Origin: Jannaschia aquimarina
Lineage (GTDB): Bacteria > Pseudomonadota > Alphaproteobacteria > Rhodobacterales > Rhodobacteraceae
Assembly: GCF_000877395.1 (NCBI RefSeq)
Contig: NZ_JYFE01000023.1
Location: forward strand, 28,665 to 92,664
Length of the DNA stretch: 64,000 nucleotides
Direction: 5' to 3'
Shown here: in pieces, positions 38,532 through 46,559 of the stretch
Numbering within the stretch: the stretch's first letter is position 1
How the letters are laid out: the number at the start of each line of letters is the position of its first letter
Position numbers and translations under genes: made by a program
Notes under the pieces: model-generated
Databases searched by the model: none
Seen by the model: the letters and a program-made list of their open reading frames with translations, nothing else
What the model was told of the DNA's origin: nothing

Positions 38532-40271
38532 CTATTCGGCCTTGGTCAGGTTGTGGATGATCTGATGTCCCGAATTCCAATGGAAGAACGGGTGGTTGTA
38601 GTAGTTGTCATCCGACGGCCACCCCTCCCAGTACGTGGTGCTGAAGGGCATCAGCTTGAACGCCTGAACCAGTGGGATGAAGGGCATCTCCGCGTCCAGA
38701 TGCTGGTACGCATCGGCCACCATTCCCGGGATCGCCTCATCGCCCAGCGGCATGGATGCCATCTGGTTGACGATCTCCGAGTAGGCTGACGCCGCATCGC
38801 TGTCCCAGCGCGAGGTGTTGTTGAAGCCAGGCGACCGCTCACCGACCGGGACGACGTCTTGAACCGTGTAGCGTCCCATCGACGCCCAGGGTTCGTTGAC
38901 CGACCCGCAGGACAGCCAGGAATAGGACATCGTGTACGCCCCGAACGGCAGCACCTCGCCCCAGAAGACCGAGTTCTCGACCGGCACGGAGCGGGCGTCG
39001 ATCCCGGCCCGCTGAAGCTGTTCGACGACCATGTCGATCGTCCGCGTGTATTCGGTCGATGCCGAATTCACGTGGATTTCCACCGACAGGGTCTCGCCGT
39101 CCTTCTCGTAGTAATCGCCGTTGCGGGTCCAGCCTTCGGCCTCGATCAACGCTTGGCCGGCGGCCACGTCGGCGGTTTCGGGCAACCCGTAGCCGGCTTC
39201 CACCACAGCGTCGATGAAAGGCGCCATCGAGCCGTAATCGGCGAACATGGTCCGGCTGGGCGTCGTCGCGCCCTCGGCGGCTATGTTCACGATCTGGGTC
39301 CGGTCGATGATGCTGGCAACGGCGCGGCGCATGTTGGGATTGTCCCAGGGCGCGACGGTCGTGTTGATCTCGAGCTGGCGTGCGCAAGGATCGGCGACGG
39401 CATACGGATAGTCCGCATACCAGGCGATGACGTTCGGGTTCTGCGCCCGGATCGCTTCGAACGTGCCCACCGACAGGTTCTGCGCGGCGTCGAGCTGGTC
39501 CGTCGCGATCAGCTGTGCCCGGCTCTCCTCGCCGCCCGACTCGAGGAAGACGACGCGGAGCGGTTCCGGCAGATCCCGGAAACCGGTCTCCGCGCCCCAC
39601 CAATCGTCATTCCGGTCCCAGATCGCGCGGTTCGATGCGGCACTGGTGAAGGTATAGGGGCCGGTCCCGATCGGCGGGTTGAAGGTAAAGGTCGCCGGGT
39701 TCTCGGCCTGGCTCCAGATATGCTCTGGCATGATCAGGAACGAGCCGAAGATCCGAACGCCGAAATTTTCCACGACGAAGCGCGGGTTGGGTTCGTTCAG
39801 CGTGACGCGGACGGTCAGGTCATCGACCTTCTCCACGCTCTGGACCTGGCTGCGCAGCGTGGCGACCTCACGGGCGTTGAGTTCTTCGTTCTCGAGCGCC
39901 ATCTGGATCGAAAAGACCACATCGTCGGCATTGAAAGCCTCGCCATCCGACCAGGTCACACCCTCGCGCAGCGAGATCGTGAATTCGGTCGAGTCCGCGT
40001 TGCCCTCGGCGCCGGTGGCGAGCCACGGATCGAGTTCACCCGTCCCGTAGTTCAGGATGAAGAGCGGTTCCCACATCACCTGATGAGCCCCCTGCATCCG
40101 CCGGATGCCGGTTCCGTCTGTCATCCAGTTGAAGTTCTCCGGATCCTGGATCGTGCGGTCCAGGTCGAAGATCACCGTGTCTTCCCGCGCGACATCCTGC
40201 GCGAGGGCCGGTCCGTAAAGCACCATCGCCGCCGCGGTCGCAGCCGCGAGCAGTCTTTTCCTATCAATCAT
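38532..40271 (-). CDS. ABC transporter substrate-binding protein, peptide/oligosaccharide type
   Basis: The 579-residue periplasmic protein belongs to family SBP_bac_5. A signal peptide (MIDRKRLLAAATAAAMVLYGPALAQ) precedes the typical ISLREGVTWSDGEAFNADDVVFS motif. GGAGGAAC just before the ATG at 40271 is a strong ribosome binding site. Family members bind peptides, but a subset in mannoside- and cello-oligosaccharide loci binds sugars. The alpha-mannosidase of this operon suggests a sugar ligand; this is inference. There is a hairpin after this gene. Confidence 0.93.
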   Translation of the reverse strand: MIDRKRLLAAATAAAMVLYGPALAQDVAREDTVIFDLDRTIQDPENFNWMTDGTGIRRMQGAHQVMWEPLFILNYGTGELDPWLATGAEGNADSTEFTISLREGVTWSDGEAFNADDVVFSIQMALENEELNAREVATLRSQVQSVEKVDDLTVRVTLNEPNPRFVVENFGVRIFGSFLIMPEHIWSQAENPATFTFNPPIGTGPYTFTSAASNRAIWDRNDDWWGAETGFRDLPEPLRVVFLESGGEESRAQLIATDQLDAAQNLSVGTFEAIRAQNPNVIAWYADYPYAVADPCARQLEINTTVAPWDNPNMRRAVASIIDRTQIVNIAAEGATTPSRTMFADYGSMAPFIDAVVEAGYGLPETADVAAGQALIEAEGWTRNGDYYEKDGETLSVEIHVNSASTEYTRTIDMVVEQLQRAGIDARSVPVENSVFWGEVLPFGAYTMSYSWLSCGSVNEPWASMGRYTVQDVVPVGERSPGFNNTSRWDSDAASAYSEIVNQMASMPLGDEAIPGMVADAYQHLDAEMPFIPLVQAFKLMPFSTTYWEGWPSDDNYYNHPFFHWNSGHQIIHNLTKAE

Positions 40272-40336
40272 TTTGTTCCTCCCTGTCTTCACACTCTACC
40301 TTCGGCGCGCCTCAAGCCGCCCGTCGGCACACGGTG

Positions 40337-41017
40337 TCACCTAACGTAATCGAGCACCAGCACGCGCGTCTCCTCCGGAATGTCCGAGCGGCCGATCTCG
40401 ACGGTGTGGGCGCAGGCGAAATCGACATCCGCGTCGTCGAAGTGACCAAGGAAGCTCTCGATCCACATCGTGTTGCGGGGCCGATAGGTCAGCGTCCGGA
40501 AATGCATCGGCACGACCAGCTTCGGCCCGACCGCACGGATCATCTTCATCAGGTCGGGCAGTTCGATAGTCAGATAGCCCCCCGCCAAGGCCAGCAGCAC
40601 GTCACACTCCTCGAAGAAAGCGATCTGCGCATCGGTGAGCGGATTTCCCACATCGCCCATATGCGCAATGCGCAGACCGTCGAGTTCGAAGCGGTACATG
40701 CCGTTCTGGCCCGGCACTTCATGTTCCGGATGGTGGTCCCATTCGGCCGCCTCGATCGCGCTGACAGTCAGGCCGTCCGCCTCTGCCGTGCCGCCCTGCT
40801 GCGCCACATGCAGCGCATTGATCACGACCGGATTGCCGGGGACCAGATCGGCCCGGCAATGTGCGTCGTCGTCGTCGGAAGAAATGATGACGACATCCGA
40901 CGCCTCGCGGATCGGCGGATAGCCCACGCCTTCGGGCGTGTAGGGATCCGTAGTGACGGAGAAGCCATTCGCGTCCGAAAGGCGGAACGCCGCATGGCCG
41001 AACCAGGTCAGGCGCAT
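40337..41017 (-). CDS. Metallo-beta-lactamase-fold protein lacking the HxHxDH motif
   Basis: The 226-residue protein has the UlaG-like MBL fold (MRLTWFGHAAFRLSDANGF, then SVTTDPYTPEG). Where metal-binding HxHxDH is expected it reads ISSDDDDAHC, so most histidine ligands are missing. Later ligand positions survive (RIAHMGDVGNPL, LVVPMHFRTL). Hence the two-metal site is probably altered or partly lost, and activity cannot be assumed. It lies between the PhyH-like gene and the binding protein, in one direction with 35- and 65-base gaps, so it belongs to the mannoside operon. In other loci MBL proteins hydrolyse lactones or phosphodiesters. Confidence 0.82.
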   Translation of the reverse strand: MRLTWFGHAAFRLSDANGFSVTTDPYTPEGVGYPPIREASDVVIISSDDDDAHCRADLVPGNPVVINALHVAQQGGTAEADGLTVSAIEAAEWDHHPEHEVPGQNGMYRFELDGLRIAHMGDVGNPLTDAQIAFFEECDVLLALAGGYLTIELPDLMKMIRAVGPKLVVPMHFRTLTYRPRNTMWIESFLGHFDDADVDFACAHTVEIGRSDIPEETRVLVLDYVR

Positions 41018-41052
41018 GTCGCGGGCCCCATCGCTTGAGACGAAGACGTCAT

Positions 41053-41886
41053 TCAGTTGTTCCCGACGACATGCGGGCTGGAGGTCTTGCGGATATCATC
41101 GTTGTCCGGGCGCGGATGGTGGCGCCAATGCCCGTCGGGATCCGATCCGCGCGCAATGATGGCCTCGACCCCGCGCGCCCAGTCCAGATCGACAATACGC
41201 ACCTCCGGCGGACAGTATCTCAAGGTCAGTCCGCACCGCCTTCGGTCCGACAGGTTCGGTCCCGATCCATGTACGAGCATGTCCGCATGCATCGAGATCT
41301 GGCCCGCTCTCAGATCGTTGACCACCGGCGCGCCGAACCGCTCTGCATCCGCAATTCCCTTGTGAAATACCGATCCCGCCCCGGCATCGGATGTACCGAT
41401 CGCCCCCTTGTCGTGGGCTCCGGGAATGAACTGCATGGCGGCATTCGCTTCGTCGGCCTCGTCGATCGCCAGCCAGACGGTCACCGTTCGCGCGGGCGTA
41501 AGCTTCCAGAACGAGGCGTCTTGGTGCCAGGGAACATGCCTTGGATCGCCTGCCGCTTTCGACAGAACCGCACTGGCCCAGCAGATGATGTTCCCGCCGA
41601 TGATATCCTGCACATGATCCAGGATCTTCGGATTGGTGGCGATGTCCCATAGACCGGACAGCCGGGCCTGGTAGCAATTGATCCCGTAGCTTCCGTTCTC
41701 ACCAAGGTCGTCCATGAGCCGGTCGAGATAGCTGCGGATCGTCCTGATCTCGTCCTGATCGAAGATCTCGAAGGGCGCGACATAGCCGTGGCGATTGTAA
41801 TGATCGATCTGGCCTGCGGAGAGCAGGCGCCCCGGCCCAGCCGGTACGGGGCGGAACCGCAGATCGAGATCCACATCCGTTTCCAT
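41053..41886 (-). CDS. Phytanoyl-CoA dioxygenase (PhyH) family protein
   Basis: The 277-residue protein is a predicted Fe(II)/2-oxoglutarate-dependent oxygenase of the PhyH family. The iron motif HQDASFW, preceded by VPW, and the distal HGSGPNLSDRRRCGLTLRY carry the H-x-D...H and arginine for 2-oxoglutarate. LSAGQIDHYNRHGYVAPFEIF is the usual N-terminus. Probably hydroxylates an unknown small substrate. A TTG at 41907 would add seven residues; I prefer the ATG at 41886. First gene of the leftward operon, divergent from an AraC regulator with about 135 bases between. Confidence 0.9.
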   Translation of the reverse strand: METDVDLDLRFRPVPAGPGRLLSAGQIDHYNRHGYVAPFEIFDQDEIRTIRSYLDRLMDDLGENGSYGINCYQARLSGLWDIATNPKILDHVQDIIGGNIICWASAVLSKAAGDPRHVPWHQDASFWKLTPARTVTVWLAIDEADEANAAMQFIPGAHDKGAIGTSDAGAGSVFHKGIADAERFGAPVVNDLRAGQISMHADMLVHGSGPNLSDRRRCGLTLRYCPPEVRIVDLDWARGVEAIIARGSDPDGHWRHHPRPDNDDIRKTSSPHVVGNN

Positions 41887-42020
41887 GACGAAAGCTGCCT
41901 CCTCCAAGCGTCGACCAGACTAGAACCGGCCCGACCGGCTGGTGAGAGACATGCTTGACAAAAAAATGTACGGATTTGACGTTCTCCGAAAGGAAGGTTC
42001 TCAGCGCGGCCCCGCCTATC

Positions 42021-42884
42021 ATGCGTCTCCCTCAGAAGATGTTCAGGATTGACGCCTATCTCGGCGCATCCGACGCCTTTCACTTCGTGCGCAAGACGCT
42101 GTCCGACGCGCCGCCCGTGCTCGAGCACAATCACGACTTTTTCGAACTCCTGCTGGTGGAGCACGGGCATCTGCACCACTGGATCAACGGCGTAGAGGAA
42201 GTGCTCGGCCGCGGGCATCTGGTCTTTCTGAGGCCGACCGACAGTCACGCGCTCCAGGCGGTCGTCGGGACCAACGCGCAGATCCTGAACGTCATGTTCC
42301 GGCGCGAGACGGCGGCGCATCTCGAAACACGCTACGCAGAGGATTTCTCCGGACGGTTTTTCTGGAAATCCGGTCAGATGCCGGCGACACTGCGCTTGCA
42401 GGGCCCTCGCCTGGAAAGGGCGGTCAACGCGTTGCTGAACCTCCAGACCAGCCGGAGGAGCCTCGCGCGGATCGAGCACTTCCTTTTGTCCGTGATGACG
42501 CATGTGCTGGATGCAAGCCACGCCGCCGATGAACGGATCCCGGCCTGGCTCTTGGCGGCCTGCCGCGCGACCGCAGAGCCGAGGGTGTTTCGTCAGGGCG
42601 CGGCGGGGTTTCTGAAGGCGGCCGGCCGCAGCCATGAGCATGTCTGCAGGCAGACAAGACGCCATCTGGGCCTCAGTCCGACACAGTATGTGAACCGCAT
42701 CAGGATCCAGCATGCGGCCATGCTGCTCGCCGGGACGGACCGGCCGCTTCTCGAAATCGCGGCCGATTGCGGGTTCGAGAACCTCAGCTACTTCCACCGT
42801 CTGTTTCGACAGCAATATGGAACCACCCCGGGAAGCTATCGCCACCGCCACGGACGGGAGCCGCTGGCGTCCGAAACCGCATAG
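42021..42884 (+). CDS. AraC-family regulator with cupin domain
   Basis: The 287-residue protein has an N-terminal cupin ligand-binding part (HNHDFFELLLVEHGHLHHWING). The C-terminal double helix-turn-helix (HEHVCRQTRRHLGLSPTQYVNRIRI and IAADCGFENLSYFHRLFRQQYGTTPGSY) is of the AraC type. It diverges from the PhyH/MBL/Opp/mannosidase operon and most likely activates it in response to a mannoside; this is inferred from position. A TTGACA at 41955 is a possible -35 element for it, although no convincing -10 follows. The ATG at 42021 begins cupin homology. Confidence 0.9.
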   Translation: MRLPQKMFRIDAYLGASDAFHFVRKTLSDAPPVLEHNHDFFELLLVEHGHLHHWINGVEEVLGRGHLVFLRPTDSHALQAVVGTNAQILNVMFRRETAAHLETRYAEDFSGRFFWKSGQMPATLRLQGPRLERAVNALLNLQTSRRSLARIEHFLLSVMTHVLDASHAADERIPAWLLAACRATAEPRVFRQGAAGFLKAAGRSHEHVCRQTRRHLGLSPTQYVNRIRIQHAAMLLAGTDRPLLEIAADCGFENLSYFHRLFRQQYGTTPGSYRHRHGREPLASETA

Positions 42885-42902
42885 CCCCCGCTCAGCCAGG
42901 TC

Positions 42903-43550
42903 TCAGTCCCGAACGCCCCACAGGTATCGCGTGACGAGGGCCGTCACCGCTTCGTCCAGGTCCGGCAGCCCCAGAAGCTGCGCCCGTCCTGTCACCGACA
43001 GGGAGACGAGGCCATGCACCGCACCCCAGAGGATCCGCGCCTCCGCCTTGCGCTCCTGCCCCAGAGAAGCGGTGACCCGGTCGTCCAGGCGGCTCAGCAA
43101 CGCGGCGACCCGCTCATCGTTGGGATTCGTCCCGCGCTCTCCGACGGGACCTTCGAAGACGGCGCTCCAGAGATTGGGCTGATCGCTGACAAAGCCGGCA
43201 TAGGCCCGGGCCAGCGCGGTCAGATCCTCTTGCGGGTCCTCGGCCCGAGGCACGGCGTCCAAGGCATCCGCCAGCCTGTCGAAGGTCCTCGCGTTGACCG
43301 CGGCCATCACGTTGTCGATCGACCCGAACAGATTGATGGGCGTGCCCAGCGCGACGCCCGCTTCATCCGCGAGGCGCCTCGCTTTCAAGGTTGCGATCCC
43401 CTCGTCGGCGACGATCCGTTCCGCCGCATCGACAATGGCCTGTCGCTTCGCGTCCGGCGCACGGCGGGCAGTGGCGCCGGTCCTCCCCCCGTCGTCCCGA
43501 TCGGCAGGCAAAGCGTCCCCGTCGGCCGAATGTCTGGTGCCTGTGCTCAT
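42903..43550 (-). CDS. TetR-family transcription regulator
   Basis: A 215-residue regulator. An N-terminal helix-turn-helix (AIVDAAERIVADEGIATLKA, then RRLADEAGVALGTPINLF) is followed by a WHG-like ligand-binding domain (LWSAVFEGPVGERGTNP, ILWGAVHGLVSL). About 35 residues before the HTH are disordered. Diverges from the VIT/vWA gene; the region between holds two palindromes that should be its operators. Hence it probably represses the VIT-rhombosortase pair and itself. The effector is unknown. The ATG at 43550 is preferred over an in-frame one 18 codons upstream, which would be in the operator. Confidence 0.9.
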   Translation of the reverse strand: MSTGTRHSADGDALPADRDDGGRTGATARRAPDAKRQAIVDAAERIVADEGIATLKARRLADEAGVALGTPINLFGSIDNVMAAVNARTFDRLADALDAVPRAEDPQEDLTALARAYAGFVSDQPNLWSAVFEGPVGERGTNPNDERVAALLSRLDDRVTASLGQERKAEARILWGAVHGLVSLSVTGRAQLLGLPDLDEAVTALVTRYLWGVRD

Positions 43551-43596
43551 GGTCGACCTCTGACGCCACGGGATTTCGATGTCTACAACCTGTCTC

Positions 43597-43610
43597 TTGA
43601 ACATTGTTCA
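43597..43610. promoter_or_regulatory. Putative TetR operator 1, overlapping the -35 region
   Basis: TGAACATTGTTCA (43598-43610) is a 13-base palindrome (TGAAC-3-GTTCA) and follows T at 43597, so TTGAAC can serve as -35. TATCTC at 43620-43625 lies 17 bases later as a -10. The arrangement fits repression of the VIT gene. Confidence 0.7.
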
Positions 43611-43633
43611 CGACCTTGCTATCTCCAATTTGT

Positions 43634-43646
43634 TGAACGTTGTTCA
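43634..43646. promoter_or_regulatory. Putative TetR operator 2
   Basis: TGAACGTTGTTCA has the same TGAAC-3-GTTCA form as operator 1 and differs from it in one central base. The two centres are 36 bases apart. It ends 10 bases before the VIT gene start, next to the ribosome binding site AGGAG. Confidence 0.7.
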
Positions 43647-43656
43647 GGAGCGAGAA

Positions 43657-45894
43657 ATGACACGCACTGCCCTCTTCGCAACCTCCGCTTTCGTCAGCGC
43701 AATGGCCGCGGCGACGGTGATGGCCCCATCCCCCGTCGAGGCCGCTGGCCTTCTGACCCCCGCAGGCAGCACCCAGTCGCTGACCCTCGCGGATCACGAA
43801 GTGACCGTCGTGCTGGAGGACGGATACGCCATCACGACGATCGAGCAGCGCTTCGCCAATCCCGGCGCATTCGCGGCAGAAGCGCATTACTCGTTTCCCG
43901 TTCCGGACAAGGCCGCCGTGTCCGAGTTCACCTACTGGATCGACGGCAAGCCCGTGGTCGGCGAAGTCGTCGAGCGCGAGCGTGGCCGACAGATCTACGA
44001 GGGGGAACGCGCCGCAGGTCGCGAAGCCGCCATTGCCGAGCAGGACGCGCATTACGCCTTCGACATGCGCGTCACGCCTGTTCCCGCCGGCGGCGACGTC
44101 ATGGTGAGGCTGACATACATTCAGCCCGCCCGGCTCGAGGGCGGCATCGGCCGATATGCCTATCCGCTCGAACGGCAGAGCACGAACGAGGACCGCATCG
44201 CGTTCTGGGACATGACCGAAACGGTCGCGGGCCGCTTCGCGTTCGAGATGGATCTTCGAACCGACTACCCGATCGAGGCAGTGCGCCTGCCGGCCCATCC
44301 CGACGCGCGGACAGAACGGACTGCGGACGGCTGGCGCATCTCGCTGGGCGACGGGCGCAACGTCCTGGGTCTTCCCGCGCCGCTATCCGACGGCACGGCG
44401 CCCGAACTGACGGATGCCGCCTTCGACCCGGCGGCAGATGCCGAATGGGCTACGCTCGGCGGCGAGGAGATCGCGCTCGACGGCGCTCCGGCGACCGAGA
44501 ACGCCGCCGAGATAGAGAACTCCGCCCTGCAAGCCCGTCGAACCGCGCCTTCGGCCGCAACCAGGTTGGATACGGATATCGTCCTCTATTGGCGGCAAGC
44601 TGCAGACCAGCCGGCGCGCGTCGACCTCGTCCCCTACAAGGCCGAGGCCGGCGAACGCGGAACCTTCATGCTGACCTTGACCCCCGGCATGGATCTCGGA
44701 CCGATCGAGGGCGGACGGGATTTCGCCTTCGTTCTGGACGTTTCCGGCTCCATGGACGGAAAGATCGCGACCCTCGGCGAAGGCGTGGCCCGTGCCCTCG
44801 CCAGCCTGACGCCGGAGGATCGCTTCTCCATCTCGACCTTCAACGACGGCGCCAAGGATCTGACCGGTGGTTTGATCCAGGCCACGCCGGACGCCATCGC
44901 CCGGTGGAGCCAGACGGCCCGCACTCTGCCCCCCGGTGGAGGCACCAACCTCTATGCCGGCCTCGACATGGGTCTACGGGGGCTCGATGCGGATCGGACC
45001 GGCGCAGTTGTCCTCGTCACGGATGGCGAGGCGAATGTCGGCGTAACGGAGACGCAGAAATTCATGGACCTCGTTCGGGGTCAGGACGTCCGGCTCTTCA
45101 CCGCCGTCATGGGGAACGGGGCCAACCGTCCCTTGCTCGAACCGATGACCCGCTTGTCGGGCGGCACGTCGGTCGCGGTCTCCAACTCCGATGACATCCA
45201 GGGCGTCTTGGTCGAAGCCGCAAGCAAGGTGGGTTTCGAGGCGCTCAACGGCCTGAACGTGGCGCTGGATCCGGTCGATGGCGACGTGCGCATCGCCGAC
45301 ATCGAAGCGGAGGACATCCGCACTCTCTATCGCGGCGAGCAACTCTCGCTGCTGGGGCACTACTGGGGCGCAGGCGACGTGCGTGTTACCCTGACCGGAG
45401 AGATCGCGGGCGAGGCAGTCAGCTACACCACGACCCTGCCGCTGCCGGAAACCGCCCTTCGCAATCCCGAGATCGAACGGCTGTGGGCCTTTCAGGCGAT
45501 CGAGACCCGGATGGAGCGCATGGCGCTTCTCGGCGAAGACGCAGACGCGAACTCGGCCGTCATCGACCTCTCGGTCGAGAACGGCGTCTTGACCCCGCTG
45601 ACGGCGATGATCGCTCTGCGCGAGGAACGGTTCGAGGAACTTGGCATCGAACGCAGGAACCGAGACCGGGTAGAGATCGAAACCGCCGCGGCCGAGCAGC
45701 GGGCCAGCGCGCCGGTCCGGACCACGCGGGTCGATACCGGTCAGCCCATGTTCCAAGCGCCGGCCCCGACAGCGACGCGGAGCAGTGGCGGCAGCGGCGG
45801 CTCGGGCAATATCGGTCTGCTCGGCATGGTTCTTGCCGGCCTCGCCGGGCTTGCCGGCGGCTTGGGCCGCCGCCGCTCCGGGGACCGCTCGTGA
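43657..45894 (+). CDS. Exported VIT/vWA-domain protein with GlyGly-CTERM-like tail
   Basis: The 745-residue protein has a signal peptide (about 1-30, ending near VEAA) and a VIT domain (about 40-170, with EQRFANPGAFAAEAHYSFPVP and TYWIDGKPVVGEVVERERGR). A vWA domain (about 355-520) has a complete MIDAS motif starting at D361 (DVSGS). The last 37 residues (709-745) are Gly/Ser-rich (SSGGSGGSGN), then a hydrophobic stretch and RRR, matching GlyGly-CTERM rather than LPXTG or VPLPA tails. The adjacent rhombosortase-like gene should process it. Start has AGGAG seven bases upstream. Probably surface-exposed or anchored. Related VIT/vWA proteins elsewhere are sortase targets. Confidence 0.9.
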   Translation: MTRTALFATSAFVSAMAAATVMAPSPVEAAGLLTPAGSTQSLTLADHEVTVVLEDGYAITTIEQRFANPGAFAAEAHYSFPVPDKAAVSEFTYWIDGKPVVGEVVERERGRQIYEGERAAGREAAIAEQDAHYAFDMRVTPVPAGGDVMVRLTYIQPARLEGGIGRYAYPLERQSTNEDRIAFWDMTETVAGRFAFEMDLRTDYPIEAVRLPAHPDARTERTADGWRISLGDGRNVLGLPAPLSDGTAPELTDAAFDPAADAEWATLGGEEIALDGAPATENAAEIENSALQARRTAPSAATRLDTDIVLYWRQAADQPARVDLVPYKAEAGERGTFMLTLTPGMDLGPIEGGRDFAFVLDVSGSMDGKIATLGEGVARALASLTPEDRFSISTFNDGAKDLTGGLIQATPDAIARWSQTARTLPPGGGTNLYAGLDMGLRGLDADRTGAVVLVTDGEANVGVTETQKFMDLVRGQDVRLFTAVMGNGANRPLLEPMTRLSGGTSVAVSNSDDIQGVLVEAASKVGFEALNGLNVALDPVDGDVRIADIEAEDIRTLYRGEQLSLLGHYWGAGDVRVTLTGEIAGEAVSYTTTLPLPETALRNPEIERLWAFQAIETRMERMALLGEDADANSAVIDLSVENGVLTPLTAMIALREERFEELGIERRNRDRVEIETAAAEQRASAPVRTTRVDTGQPMFQAPAPTATRSSGGSGGSGNIGLLGMVLAGLAGLAGGLGRRRSGDRS

Positions 45895-46559
45895 CCGTGC
45901 GCTCCGTCATCCGTCGCATCGCGGGGGCGGCCAGCGCCGCCCCCGCGACCGTGGCCCTGGTGCTGACGCTACTTCTGGTCCATGCATTCACCGGAACGGA
46001 TAGGCAGGCGTTCGACACCATGGTCCACAGCGACCACGGGCTTGCTTCGGGTGAAGTCTGGCGTCTGATCTCGGCGCATCTGATCCATCTCGACCCCGGT
46101 CATCTTATTCCGAACGTCGTGGGACTCGTCGCCCTCGGCCTTCCTCTCGAAAGACGGATCGGAACGGGACCGATACTGGCGCTCGCCCTCGTGTCCAGTG
46201 GCGCGATCTCCCTTGGCGTGGTCATGGACCCATCCGTCGACCGCTATTGTGGTCTGTCCGGCGTCCTGAATACGTTCTTCGCCGCGCTTTGCCTGACAGG
46301 GATCGCGCGAGGTCCGCGGCTGTTCTGGACGGTCCTGCTGACCGCCGGCCTGGCCAAGATCGCTTGGGAAATGGGGCACCCGCCCCTCATGCAATCCGGC
46401 CTGTCCTGGCCACCTCACGTCATCAGCCATCTTGTCGGCTATCTTGTGGGCGCGATGGGCGGCGCGATGCTGATCGGCGCGCAAGCACCCACGCCCGGCC
46501 ATCGCCAGCCACGTCATCCAGATCCCCAAGGACATGGCCATGCCACGGTCAATCGCTGA
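45891..46559 (+). CDS. rrtA: Rhombosortase-like rhomboid intramembrane protease
   Basis: A 222-residue membrane protein with six predicted helices. LISAHLIHLDPGHLIPNVVGL is the rhomboid loop with N75. The catalytic serine is S123 in CGLSGVLN and the histidine is H180 in SHLVGYLVG. LAKIAWEM (K156, E160) resembles the rhombosortase signature between serine and histidine. Rhombosortases (TIGR03902) cleave GlyGly-CTERM tails. The GTG start overlaps the VIT/vWA stop as GTGA, so the two are translated together: a one-to-one pair. The tail is rich in histidine and proline. An ordinary rhomboid protease is the alternative. Confidence 0.85.
   Translation: MTVRSVIRRIAGAASAAPATVALVLTLLLVHAFTGTDRQAFDTMVHSDHGLASGEVWRLISAHLIHLDPGHLIPNVVGLVALGLPLERRIGTGPILALALVSSGAISLGVVMDPSVDRYCGLSGVLNTFFAALCLTGIARGPRLFWTVLLTAGLAKIAWEMGHPPLMQSGLSWPPHVISHLVGYLVGAMGGAMLIGAQAPTPGHRQPRHPDPQGHGHATVNR

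Noticed and set aside
43014..45194. 726-codon open frame over TetR and VIT/vWA genes
   Set aside because: Arginine-rich, no domain; overlaps two well-supported genes.
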